In this document: positions 16,431 through 24,289 of the stretch, piece after piece
Numbering within the stretch: position 1 is the first letter of the stretch
How the letters are laid out: every line of letters begins with the position of its first letter
Source of the DNA: an uncultured Bacillota bacterium
Lineage (GTDB): Bacteria; Bacillota; Clostridia; Lachnospirales; Lachnospiraceae
Length of the DNA: 48,957 nt
Direction: 5' to 3'
Assembly: GCA_949291945.1 (NCBI GenBank)
Contig: CASEXH010000029.1
Location: forward strand, 1-48,957
Program-made: the position numbers and the translations under genes
The notes under the pieces: model-generated
Databases searched by the model: none
What the model saw: only the letters and a program-made list of their open reading frames with translations
Told to the model about the DNA's origin: nothing

Positions 16431-17491
16431 ATATCATCCTCCTGTGGCTCCGGATACAGAAGCAGGACATTCTGGGGGGCGATACCAAGTTTCTCCGGCA
16501 TGGTCCTGGGATTTCTGTCCTTAGGCAGTCTCCACCACAAATCCGGCGTCCCTTCTTTTTGTCCTGCATACCGGAACAATATTCTCATTTCAAAAGGTTC
16601 TTCTTTTTCCGATGCATAGGAAACCGGAAAAATATTTTCCCTGGCTTTGGGGTTAAAGTAATGAGCCCGGAGGCCCACGGCGCACACATGATCTTTTACT
16701 GGTTTTCCTGTACGCAGACGGATTCCCCAATCTGGAACTTCCACCTCATATTCCCCGGTCTTTCTGGCCTCAGCAATATTTTTGCAGCCGGTCAGCTCTG
16801 CTCCTGCCCAGCTTCCCGGATCGGCAAAAAGTTTTTTTGTATCATCGGTCTTCAGGATTTTTCCATTTTCCATAACTGCTGTCCGGCCACAGAGATAATA
16901 AATTTCATCCCGGCTGTGGCTTACCAGCAGCACATCCTTTCCATACCCTGCAAGGATGTCTTTTACCTGTATCTGCAGCAGCTCCCGCAGATAAGAATCC
17001 AAGGCGCTGAAAGGCTCATCCAGCAAAAGCACCTCCGGCTCACTGACCAGGATCCGGGCCAGGGCCGTCCTCTGCTGCTGTCCTCCGCTGAGCTGTCCCG
17101 GATACAGCTTCCTCTGAGCCGTAAGGTCCATTTTCTCCAGCATTTCCTCCATTTTCTTTCTGCGAAGGCCTTTATCCTTTTCCCTGGATAAACCGCAGAG
17201 AATATTCTTCTCCACGGTCATATTGGGAAACAGCGCATAATTCTGGAACAGATATCCTACTCTTCGTTCCTGAGGTTTCAGATTGATTTTCTTTTCACTG
17301 TCAAAAAGCACTCTGTCATCCAAAACAATCCTTCCTCTGTCAGGCTTTTCAATGCCGGCAATGGCCTTCAAAGTCATACTCTTTCCGCAGCCGGAAGCCC
17401 CCAAAAGTCCAGTGATGCCTCCCGGATGTTCCAGATCCACAGATAATCGGAAGCTGCCCAGTTTTTTCTCTATATGAACGGAAAGGCTCAT
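16427..17491 (-). CDS. modC: Molybdate ABC transporter ATP-binding protein
   Basis: 354 residues. ATPase domain 1-230 with Walker A GASGCGKSM, Q-loop FQNYALFP, signature LSGGQQQR, Walker B VLLLDEPFSALD and H-loop SHSRDEI. Residues about 235-354 are a divergent regulatory domain in the place of the TOBE/Mop-like domain of ModC. It energises the ModB channel. Its ends overlap both neighbours by 4 bases (ATGA), so the whole operon is tightly coupled. The ligand is assigned from ModA and ModB next door; tungstate is possible. Confidence 0.92.
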   Translation of the reverse strand: MSLSVHIEKKLGSFRLSVDLEHPGGITGLLGASGCGKSMTLKAIAGIEKPDRGRIVLDDRVLFDSEKKINLKPQERRVGYLFQNYALFPNMTVEKNILCGLSREKDKGLRRKKMEEMLEKMDLTAQRKLYPGQLSGGQQQRTALARILVSEPEVLLLDEPFSALDSYLRELLQIQVKDILAGYGKDVLLVSHSRDEIYYLCGRTAVMENGKILKTDDTKKLFADPGSWAGAELTGCKNIAEARKTGEYEVEVPDWGIRLRTGKPVKDHVCAVGLRAHYFNPKARENIFPVSYASEKEEPFEMRILFRYAGQKEGTPDLWWRLPKDRNPRTMPEKLGIAPQNVLLLYPEPQEDDI

Positions 17492-18162
17492 ATCCTTCCA
17501 CCTGCCTTTCTGTTTCGGCGTTCCAGCATATTCACCGCCAGAAGGATTACCGTTGAGATTACTACATTTACCATGACCCAGAAAAAGGCTTCCTGCTCAT
17601 TATTGGTCCGCCAAAGCTGATAAACCGTGGTAGATATGGTGGCCGTCCGCCCCGGAACATATCCGATGAGCATACTGGTGGCTCCGTATTCTCCCAGAGC
17701 CCTGGCAAAAGCCAGGACCGTTCCTGCCAGGATTCCCTGACGGCAGGCCGGCATCCGGATACGCCAGAAAATATAGGTATTGGAAAGGCCCAGGGTCTGC
17801 CCGGAATATGCCAGGGTAGTGTCAAAACTTTCAAAGGCTCCCCTGGCTGTCCGGTACATCAACGGAAAAGCTACTACCGCCGAAGCTACAATGCCTCCAT
17901 ACCAGGTCATTGCAAACTGTATGCCGAAATTAGCCAGAAATCTGCCCAGGGGCCTTTGAGGCCCCAGAAGTATCAGCAGAAAATAACCGCATACCGTAGG
18001 AGGAAGTACCATGGGCAGAGTCAGTATCACATCTAAAATCCCTTTCACAGCCCTGGGAAGCCTGGCTATATAGTAAGCGGCAGGGATTCCCAGGAAAAAT
18101 ACAGCCGTACAGCTGATGGCCGCAATCCGCAGAGAGTTCCATAAAGGATACCAATCGATCAT
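17488..18162 (-). CDS. modB: Molybdate ABC transporter permease
   Basis: 224 residues, five to six membrane helices. The permease loop that contacts the ATPase is EYGATSMLIGYVPGRTATISTTVYQLW, with ARALGEYGA just before it, and the phrase LPMVLPPTVCGYFLL is typical of ModB. Forms the transmembrane channel for molybdate or tungstate. Overlaps modA and modC by 4 bases on either side. Confidence 0.94.
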   Translation of the reverse strand: MIDWYPLWNSLRIAAISCTAVFFLGIPAAYYIARLPRAVKGILDVILTLPMVLPPTVCGYFLLILLGPQRPLGRFLANFGIQFAMTWYGGIVASAVVAFPLMYRTARGAFESFDTTLAYSGQTLGLSNTYIFWRIRMPACRQGILAGTVLAFARALGEYGATSMLIGYVPGRTATISTTVYQLWRTNNEQEAFFWVMVNVVISTVILLAVNMLERRNRKAGGRI

Positions 18163-19082
18163 CCTTCTGCCACCCTGGAGAAGCCAACCTCTTCAAAGAT
18201 TTCCATGCAGGGATCTGTCTGAAGGAAATCCAGAAAAGCCTGAGCCGCTTCCTGATACTGACTGTTCTTCATAACAGCGGCAGGATAGATCACCTGTCCG
18301 CACATTTCCGGCGTAGCATAGTCAGAAGCTGTAAGCCCTGCAGAGTAAGCATCTGTGCAATAAATAACGCCGCAGTCCACGGTGCCTTCAGAAACCTGTG
18401 TGGTTACTTCTTTTACATTACTGCCGTAAGAGATCCGGCCATTTGCAGCCAGTTCTTCTTCATTCAGTCCATAATACTCCAGGATCTTCTGGGTATACTG
18501 TCCTACCGGCACATCGCTGTTTCCCATTCCAAGAAGAATTGTTCCTTCCTTCAATGCTGCCGCCATATCATCAAATGTCTCTAAGGGCACACTGCTGTTT
18601 TCGCTGACGCAGAGCACGACCTTATTTTCCAAAATATCGATCCTGGAGTCCTCCAGGACCAGATCAAGCCCTTCTGTGTTCACCGACGGGTCTGCTGTAC
18701 TGTCCATCTGATCCATCTGGGTCTGTCCTGCAGAAATAAAAAGATCGCAGACCGCGCCTTCCTGGATCTGGGTCTTTAAAGTTCCTGAAGAGTCAAAGTT
18801 AAAGACCAGACTTACATTGGGCTGCTCTTCTTTATAGAGTTCGCTGATTTCTGTAAGAGTCTCTGTGAGAGAAGCTGCTGCAAATACAGTCAGTTCCACC
18901 TCTTCTCCTTCTTCAGTCGTTTCCTGGCTGTCAGAAGCTGTTTCTTCAGCGTCTGTTTCCTCCGCTGCAGCGTCTTCTCCTCCGGCGGTCTCAGATGTCT
19001 CTGTGCCGCTTCCCTGGCCGCATGCCCCCATGGCCAATGCCATTGTGCCTGCCAGCAGTACTGCTAAAACCTTTTTTTTCAT
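18159..19082 (-). CDS. modA: Molybdate-binding lipoprotein
   Basis: 307 residues. Lipoprotein signal MKKKVLAVLLAGTMALAMGAC with C21 as the lipidated residue, then an acidic, low-complexity tether (about 22-62, rich in Glu, Thr and Ser). The binding domain begins LTVFAAASLTETLTEIS, the ModA signature, and continues to GFSRVAEG. Captures molybdate or tungstate outside the membrane. The ATG follows GGAG. First gene of the modABC-moeA-like-moaA-MOSC operon. Oxyanion preference cannot be decided by eye. Confidence 0.94.
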   Translation of the reverse strand: MKKKVLAVLLAGTMALAMGACGQGSGTETSETAGGEDAAAEETDAEETASDSQETTEEGEEVELTVFAAASLTETLTEISELYKEEQPNVSLVFNFDSSGTLKTQIQEGAVCDLFISAGQTQMDQMDSTADPSVNTEGLDLVLEDSRIDILENKVVLCVSENSSVPLETFDDMAAALKEGTILLGMGNSDVPVGQYTQKILEYYGLNEEELAANGRISYGSNVKEVTTQVSEGTVDCGVIYCTDAYSAGLTASDYATPEMCGQVIYPAAVMKNSQYQEAAQAFLDFLQTDPCMEIFEEVGFSRVAEG

Positions 19083-19192
19083 TTGCTTTCTCCTTTCTTA
19101 TTCAGAAATTTTATATACAAAACGTGGATTTACACGCTTTGCTCCTAAAGCTATCAGAAAAATACCGGCCTTCATTCTGCAAGCCAAAAATA

Positions 19193-19209
19193 TTCGGCAA
19201 ATCTCCGAA
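19193..19209. promoter_or_regulatory. Dyad at the mod start site
   Basis: TTCGG (19193-19197) and CCGAA (19205-19209) flank 7 bases and begin about six bases past the predicted mod transcription start. It is well placed for a repressor such as the ModE-type protein encoded nearby, though it does not match the E. coli ModE site. Downstream there is also a small hairpin CGTG-CACG in the leader; no known Moco riboswitch is evident. Confidence 0.35.
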
Positions 19210-19221
19210 AATTGTATAATA

Positions 19222-19250
19222 AGTATAGCAATTTTTTTTTGGTTTCTCAA
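19222..19250 (-). promoter_or_regulatory. Promoter of the mod-moaA operon
   Basis: On the minus strand TTGAGA (19245-19250) and TATACT (19222-19227) are 17 bases apart. The -35 overlaps the stop codon of the HAD gene, so the molybdate operon has its own promoter although it follows the trs-type operon directly. Confidence 0.7.
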
Positions 19251-19921
19251 GCAAATTCCTCTATTTTAACTATTTCTCCTTCTTGGATCAGATAACTTTC
19301 TTCATTATTTTTTCTCCATCTCAGATCTTCTCTTTTATCTCCAAGGAAAAATAACTTCTGTTCTTCTTCTGGTGCTGCTATAGCAAAAAATTTATCTCTT
19401 TTATTCCATATAGTAAGGATTTCTCCGTATCCTACAGGGTTTTCCCCTGCATAATAAAGCTCATTGGCCAGCACCTGGATCCCCGTTTCCCAAATTCCCT
19501 GTGCCTCCAGCCAGAAGCGGATCACATTTCCCAAGCCTGTAGAGACGATCCAGACCGGCAAAGTTTCCTTTCTGCAAAACTCCAGGAGTTCCAGAGCCTC
19601 CCTCCTGGGAGGCAGCAGCTCTGCCGCTTTTTTTAATACCTCTTGGCCAATGCCCTCTCTCACATACAATTCCATCTGTTCCTTCCACCAGTCCTCTGCC
19701 CTTTTGTTCAAAGCTTCCTTCTCCTGCCCCCTCTTTGCAGCACGCAAAACCTCTCTTCCCATTTTCTGAAAAAGCCGGTCCCGCCCTACGGCCAGTCCCG
19801 AATTTTCCCCCAGTACGTGCACCGCCCCATGAAGGGAACTGCCAGAGAGGGTCAGAGTCCTATCAAAGTCCGTCACCAGCATTCCCCTGTTTTGGAGCAG
19901 TTCCTCCTTGATCCTGTTCAT
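19247..19921 (-). CDS. HAD-superfamily phosphatase, 5'-nucleotidase III-like
   Basis: About 224 residues. HAD motifs: DFDRTLT (nucleophile and acid/base aspartates), VSTG (motif II), a lysine in WNKRDKF and FLGDKREDL (motif IV). The layout, with a helical cap after motif I, resembles the pyrimidine 5'-nucleotidase/phosphoserine phosphatase branch. The start at 19921 is preferred because GGAGG lies 8 bases upstream; ATG at 19936 with GGAG is possible. It overlaps the ModE-type gene by about 59 bases. Last gene of the large operon; a role in removing phosphate from a cofactor intermediate is plausible but only inferred. Confidence 0.85.
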   Translation of the reverse strand: MNRIKEELLQNRGMLVTDFDRTLTLSGSSLHGAVHVLGENSGLAVGRDRLFQKMGREVLRAAKRGQEKEALNKRAEDWWKEQMELYVREGIGQEVLKKAAELLPPRREALELLEFCRKETLPVWIVSTGLGNVIRFWLEAQGIWETGIQVLANELYYAGENPVGYGEILTIWNKRDKFFAIAAPEEEQKLFFLGDKREDLRWRKNNEESYLIQEGEIVKIEEFA

Positions 19922-20264
19922 TCCCCGTTCCTCCATAATAGCGCTCCATCACTGCATCTGCCGCTGCCCAGGCGGCCTGTTCCGCCTCTTCATAAGCTTC
20001 AAGCATCTTCCGGCCTTCTGCCGTAAGGGTGGAACCATTTTTCCTCATGCGGTGCAGCAGCTGTATGCCCAGCGCCGCTTCTGCCTGGCGCACGATCCGC
20101 CAGGCCTTGCTGTAAGCCATTCCCATATGCCGGGCTGCCAGGTTCAGTGAGGAGAACTGATCCACACCGTGAAGCAGATCCGCCACTCCCCTTCCAAAGT
20201 AGTCATTTCCTTTATCCTCTCTGCGCTTGATACGCAGCCGGGCAATATAATAAAATTCATTCAT
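19863..20264 (-). CDS. ModE-type winged helix DNA-binding protein
   Basis: 133 residues. The N-terminal 95 residues match the DNA-binding domain of ModE (YFGRGVADLLHGVDQFSSLNLAARHMGMAYSKAWRIVRQAEAALG). There is no molybdate-binding Mop domain, so it cannot sense oxyanion the way E. coli ModE does; the last 40 residues are low in complexity (EEAEQAAWAAADAVMERYYGG). Likely regulator of this molybdenum region. It begins 29 bases after the AMP ligase gene, behind GGGGGA. The sensed signal is unknown. Confidence 0.88.
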   Translation of the reverse strand: MNEFYYIARLRIKRREDKGNDYFGRGVADLLHGVDQFSSLNLAARHMGMAYSKAWRIVRQAEAALGIQLLHRMRKNGSTLTAEGRKMLEAYEEAEQAAWAAADAVMERYYGGTGNEQDQGGTAPKQGNAGDGL

Positions 20265-20293
20265 CTGCGTTCCCCCTGCCTCTGTCCCTTCTC

Positions 20294-21502
20294 TTAGTTC
20301 TCTATCCTGCGCTTTCCCCGGTAGCAGGGCTCATCCTCTGGTTCTGCAGACTTCCAGGTACAGTTGAGTTTTCTCCCTTTCCACTCTCCGGGAAGCAGGC
20401 CTCCGGCTTTTTCCTCTATGCCTTTTTCCGTTGTCAGCCCCTCTATTTCCAGAATTTCTCCTTTCCTGGATATCCGGTAATCCACGATCCATGGGATCTG
20501 GAATATATAGTCATCAAGTTCTTCCATTTCTCTTCCTTCCCCAATCCTGCTGACCGAATCCAGCCGCCGCAGACAGCAGCCGCAGGGACAGATCCCCGGC
20601 AAAAAGCGGCTTATGTCCCCTGTACGGTAGCGGATCAGGGGCATAGCCCCGGCTTCTATCAGAGTCACTGCCAGCTCTCCCCACTCTCCTTCCGGTACTG
20701 CTTTTCCCTTTTCGTCTACAATCTCCCCAATAATATCATTTTCCCGCAGGTGCATACCCTGAAAAGCCGGACAGGTGACAGCACCTCCAAGTCCCATTTC
20801 CCTGGACCCATAGTGGGGGTACAGTCTGGTACCCAGACGCTCTTCGATTGCTTTCATGATTCCCGGGGGACAGGCATCTCCGCTGACCAATCCTCTTTTG
20901 ATACTGCTCTTTGGCCTCATACGGAGCAGAGACAGCAGCAGTACAGGAGGGCCTATAAACGTCTCCGGTTTCTCTTCGTCCAGAAGTTCCAGCATCTCCC
21001 CGAAGCTTCTCATGTTTCCTGCAGGCACAGGCACGGCGCCCAGCCCTTCCACAGCCTCCTGTATCAGTTCGCCCAGTCCCCTGTCTCCCGTAAAAGGCAT
21101 GGCGATCAAGGCCTTTTCCCCCCAATGGATCAGCTCGGAAAGTCCTGCCGAAAAAAAGGATACTGTCCGATCATTGTCCCGGGCGGTATAAAAGACCCTT
21201 TTTGCAGGTCCCGTGGTTCCTGAGGTTTCCCAGCTTCTCACTCTCTCGATCTTTGACTGGCTGACCAGAAGCATCCGATTCCCCTGTTCTTTCAGGTCTT
21301 GCTCTGTGGTAAAGGGCAGGTTTTCCAGTTCCTTCAGAGAATTCAGGCGCCGGGGCAGGTTCCGGTAAAATCCCTGCCTGGCGTATTCTCTTTCCAGAAG
21401 CCGGTTCAGTTTTTCCAGCTGCAGGCTTTCTATCGCCTGACGGTCCAGGATTTTTATCCCTTCCTTCTCCTTTACCCAGGAATCCAGTTTCGCTATATTC
21501 AT
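20294..21502 (-). CDS. AMP-forming CoA-ligase-like enzyme (DVU_1553 type)
   Basis: 402 residues, in the adenylate-forming superfamily, nearest to phenylacetate-CoA ligases but shorter. P-loop-like A3 motif TSGTTGPAKRVFYT at 93-106, A5 motif YGSREMG at 231-237 and A7 motif RYRTGD at 291-296 are intact. A cysteine cluster CPCGCC follows at 305-310. It should activate a carboxylate with ATP; the acceptor (CoA, an amine or a thiol) is unknown. Overlaps the radical SAM gene by 4 bases. As I recall, NCBI names this family after Desulfovibrio DVU_1553 and it travels with aldehyde oxidoreductases. Confidence 0.82.
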   Translation of the reverse strand: MNIAKLDSWVKEKEGIKILDRQAIESLQLEKLNRLLEREYARQGFYRNLPRRLNSLKELENLPFTTEQDLKEQGNRMLLVSQSKIERVRSWETSGTTGPAKRVFYTARDNDRTVSFFSAGLSELIHWGEKALIAMPFTGDRGLGELIQEAVEGLGAVPVPAGNMRSFGEMLELLDEEKPETFIGPPVLLLSLLRMRPKSSIKRGLVSGDACPPGIMKAIEERLGTRLYPHYGSREMGLGGAVTCPAFQGMHLRENDIIGEIVDEKGKAVPEGEWGELAVTLIEAGAMPLIRYRTGDISRFLPGICPCGCCLRRLDSVSRIGEGREMEELDDYIFQIPWIVDYRISRKGEILEIEGLTTEKGIEEKAGGLLPGEWKGRKLNCTWKSAEPEDEPCYRGKRRIEN

Positions 21503-23118
21503 CTATACAAAGCCCTCCCGTCAGATCCTGTCAGATTATAAATGCAGAAAGGCACCATGCCATACCGGCTGTCTGATTCCAGAATATAACACCGGCGTAA
21601 ACGGTCCAGTTCCAGATTCCAGGCGTCCTGGAACAGCATACCGGAAACCGCCAGCGTATTTCTGTGGATCTCCCTCAGAAAATTGTCCAGAGAAGAAGTA
21701 TCCAGAGTCAGTCTTCCCGTTTCTTCCCCGCAGCAGCCATCTCCGGCCTGAAGACCTTCCCTGCAGCAGTTTCCGCTCCACTGGCGGGCCACAAAATCCC
21801 GGGCCTGTTCCGACAGGCCGGAAGTCCTTGGCTCCCCATGAGCCAGAAGTTTCATGGAACCATCTTTCTGCCTAAGGTAGTTGGCCTGAAAGGTACAGTA
21901 AGGATTAGTGGCGCCTCCTCCGGTAAAATCTCCGGCATGGATCCAGCCTCCTGTCTGTTCTTCCAGAAGCCTCAGCATTTTCGGTATGGTTATCCGATAG
22001 CTGCCTTTTGACTCGCTGCAGCGTCCGAAATAACTGACTGGCTGAAAATGAACGCCTCTTATCACAGGCATCCGGCTTCTTGCATAAAAAAGAATTTCCC
22101 CGGCCTGGTCTTCGTTAACTCCCGGAGCAATGACCGGAACCAGCACGACTCCCAGTCCCGCTGCCTCGCAGGCATCGATGGCTTTCTTTTTGATCTCCAG
22201 CAGAGGACGGCCCCTTAAAACCTGATATGGGGCCTCTTTCAGTCCGTCAAACTGCAGGAAAACACAGGAAAGTCCTGCTCTTTTCAGCTTCTCTGCATAT
22301 CCCGGTTCTTCTGCCAGACGGATCCCGTTGGTGTTCAGCTGAAAAAATGTAAAACCCAGTTTTTTCCCAAATCGAAGGATTTCTTCCAGATCTTCCCGGA
22401 CCGTAGGCTCTCCCCCGGAAATCTGAAGATTAAAGGGTCCTCCCTGTTCCATGAGATACTGCATCTGGTCTTTCAGTTCCTCCAATGGTACATCCCGGCC
22501 TTGCGGGCCGGATCCGGCGAAGCAGGTCGGGCACTGAAGATTACACCTTCCGGTTACTTCCAGCAGAACACAGCAGCCCCGGCGCTGATGGTTTTCGCAG
22601 AGGCCGCAGTCCAGAGGGCATCCCTGCTTTTCAGGAAGGGCGGCGGGAATCCTGTCTGAAGGAAGGATATGTTTTCCCCAGTCCCGGTAGCTTTCCTGTG
22701 TTCCTTCCCAGATCAGCGCTTCAAATCTTCCGTGTTCCGGACATTCTTTTACCAGATAGATCCCGTCTTCTCTTACTGCTTTTTGGGCCGGCAGGACTTT
22801 CAGGCATACCGGGCAGATGCTCTCTCCTTTTTCCTCCATATAAATTTCCTGGTTTTTCATCCAGGCCTCCATCCGGTTCTTTTCCTCTTCCCAGTTTTCT
22901 GCTGTATAATTGATCTTCACAACCTTTTCCTTCAGGATTCCCTTGACCTCCAGAGCCCCCTTCTTTGCCGAAAAAACCGGGCGGCGGAACCGATGGTTTT
23001 CTTTTACTTCAAACCCCTCCAGCCTTGCAGCCAGCTCCTCTCCGGTAATAGGAAGTTCATATTCATACGTTCTGGCTTCTGCAAAACAGTTTTCTGTTTT
23101 TTTCCATTTAAATTCCAT
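21499..23118 (-). CDS. trsS: Radical SAM protein, TrsS type
   Basis: 539 residues. The SAM-cluster motif is CNLQCPTC (C192, C196, C199), followed by ISGGEPTVREDL. Upstream lie two extra cysteine sets: CPVC at 102-105 with CPEHG near 126, and CPLDCGLC at 167-174, then CC at 182-183, phrasing shared with archaeal MJ0619/tetraether-synthase-like proteins. A late segment has CC at 451-452 and 462-463. I know this family as radical SAM (seleno)protein TrsS; here every such position is cysteine and no in-frame stop is needed. GGAGG lies about 13 bases before the ATG, longer than usual. The substrate is unknown. Confidence 0.85.
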   Translation of the reverse strand: MEFKWKKTENCFAEARTYEYELPITGEELAARLEGFEVKENHRFRRPVFSAKKGALEVKGILKEKVVKINYTAENWEEEKNRMEAWMKNQEIYMEEKGESICPVCLKVLPAQKAVREDGIYLVKECPEHGRFEALIWEGTQESYRDWGKHILPSDRIPAALPEKQGCPLDCGLCENHQRRGCCVLLEVTGRCNLQCPTCFAGSGPQGRDVPLEELKDQMQYLMEQGGPFNLQISGGEPTVREDLEEILRFGKKLGFTFFQLNTNGIRLAEEPGYAEKLKRAGLSCVFLQFDGLKEAPYQVLRGRPLLEIKKKAIDACEAAGLGVVLVPVIAPGVNEDQAGEILFYARSRMPVIRGVHFQPVSYFGRCSESKGSYRITIPKMLRLLEEQTGGWIHAGDFTGGGATNPYCTFQANYLRQKDGSMKLLAHGEPRTSGLSEQARDFVARQWSGNCCREGLQAGDGCCGEETGRLTLDTSSLDNFLREIHRNTLAVSGMLFQDAWNLELDRLRRCYILESDSRYGMVPFCIYNLTGSDGRALYR

Positions 23119-23140
23119 CTTTAAAATGTATCCTCCGTTT

Positions 23141-24289
23141 TCAGGTTTCTTCTATCTGGTCTCCGCACATAGCGGCCACAGCTTCCAGTACCCGGTCTGC
23201 ATCCGCCCTTTTCGTAAAACGGGACAGACTCAGGCGTATAGTCCCCTGGGGCGTTCCAAGGTTCTCCATGATCCTGGGCGAACAGTGGAGCCCTGTCCGG
23301 CAGATAATGTCATAACTGCCGGATAAAATATCTCCGGCCTCTCCCGGATGCCAGCCTGGAATTGTAAAAGAAAGCACCGGCGTAACCGGAGTTTCCGGCC
23401 GGATCACCCGGCAGCCCAGATCCCTCAGTTCCTTTTCCAGGTACCGAAGGATTTCCTCCGTTTTCTCCCGGTTCAAAGGATTTTCTTCCGCCCATTGCAA
23501 GGCGGCAAGAAGTCCGTGGTAAGAAGGCTCGTTTCCGGTCCCTGCCTCCAGATGGAGAGGCATTTCTTCCGGCATTTCCTTCAGATTGCTTTTTACGCCG
23601 GTGCCTCCCAGTACATAAGGGTCCAAAGTAAGCCCCGGCCGGACGTAAAGCCCCCCGGTTCCCTGGGGGCCCAGCAGATACTTATGCCCTGTAAAAGCTG
23701 CCATATCTGCTCCCCATTTTTCCAGCTCTACAGAGACCCATCCCAGACTCTGGGATATATCCAGAAGCATAGCGGCTCCGGCGTCTTTTGCCATGGCCGT
23801 CAGGGTCTCTGCATCATTGACAGCACCTGTCACATTGGAAGCATGGATCAGCACACACAGTCTGGGCCGGTATTTCCTCACGGCTGTTTTCCACACCTCC
23901 GGCTCTAACCGGCCGGTCTTATCCACATCCAGATAAATCACCTGGATCCCCTGTTTTTCCAGCCGGTATAAAGGACGGAGTACTGCATTGTGTTCTGCCT
24001 TTGTAGTCAGCACCCGGTCTCCCGGTTCCAGAGGGAAACCGAAAACAGCCTGGTTCAGGCCCCATGTAGAATTACTTCCCAGAGCAATCCTTTCCGGGCT
24101 GGAAACTCCCAGCAAAGCAGACAGTTTTTTCCGTACCTGATCAAACACATCAAACTCCCGGATCCCTCCTCTGCCGGCGTCTCCCGGCAGGCTCCTGAGA
24201 GCCTGAGAAACGGCCAGGGCTACACAGTCCGGTTTCGGCCAGGAGGTGGCAGCATTGTTTAAATATACTTTTTGCTCATAACCTTTCAC
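23141..24289 (-). CDS. Class V aminotransferase, cysteine desulfurase-like
   Basis: 382 residues. PLP site: D177 in LLDISQ and lysine K203 in FTGHKYLLGPQG. A cysteine at 336 lies in RTGLHCSP, the loop position of the catalytic cysteine in SufS/NifS-like enzymes, so sulfur (or selenium) removal from cysteine (or selenocysteine) is likely. The start is GTG (24287-24289), behind GAGGTG and overlapping the previous gene by 14 bases; the nearby ATG is out of frame. In the molybdenum-hydroxylase setting it is a candidate donor of the terminal sulfido ligand, as NifS4 is for Rhodobacter xanthine dehydrogenase. Role inferred. Confidence 0.88.
   Translation of the reverse strand: MKGYEQKVYLNNAATSWPKPDCVALAVSQALRSLPGDAGRGGIREFDVFDQVRKKLSALLGVSSPERIALGSNSTWGLNQAVFGFPLEPGDRVLTTKAEHNAVLRPLYRLEKQGIQVIYLDVDKTGRLEPEVWKTAVRKYRPRLCVLIHASNVTGAVNDAETLTAMAKDAGAAMLLDISQSLGWVSVELEKWGADMAAFTGHKYLLGPQGTGGLYVRPGLTLDPYVLGGTGVKSNLKEMPEEMPLHLEAGTGNEPSYHGLLAALQWAEENPLNREKTEEILRYLEKELRDLGCRVIRPETPVTPVLSFTIPGWHPGEAGDILSGSYDIICRTGLHCSPRIMENLGTPQGTIRLSLSRFTKRADADRVLEAVAAMCGDQIEET

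Noticed and set aside
21499..23118. Selenocysteine codon in the radical SAM gene
   Set aside because: The whole family length is present in one open frame with no in-frame TGA at the cysteine pairs.
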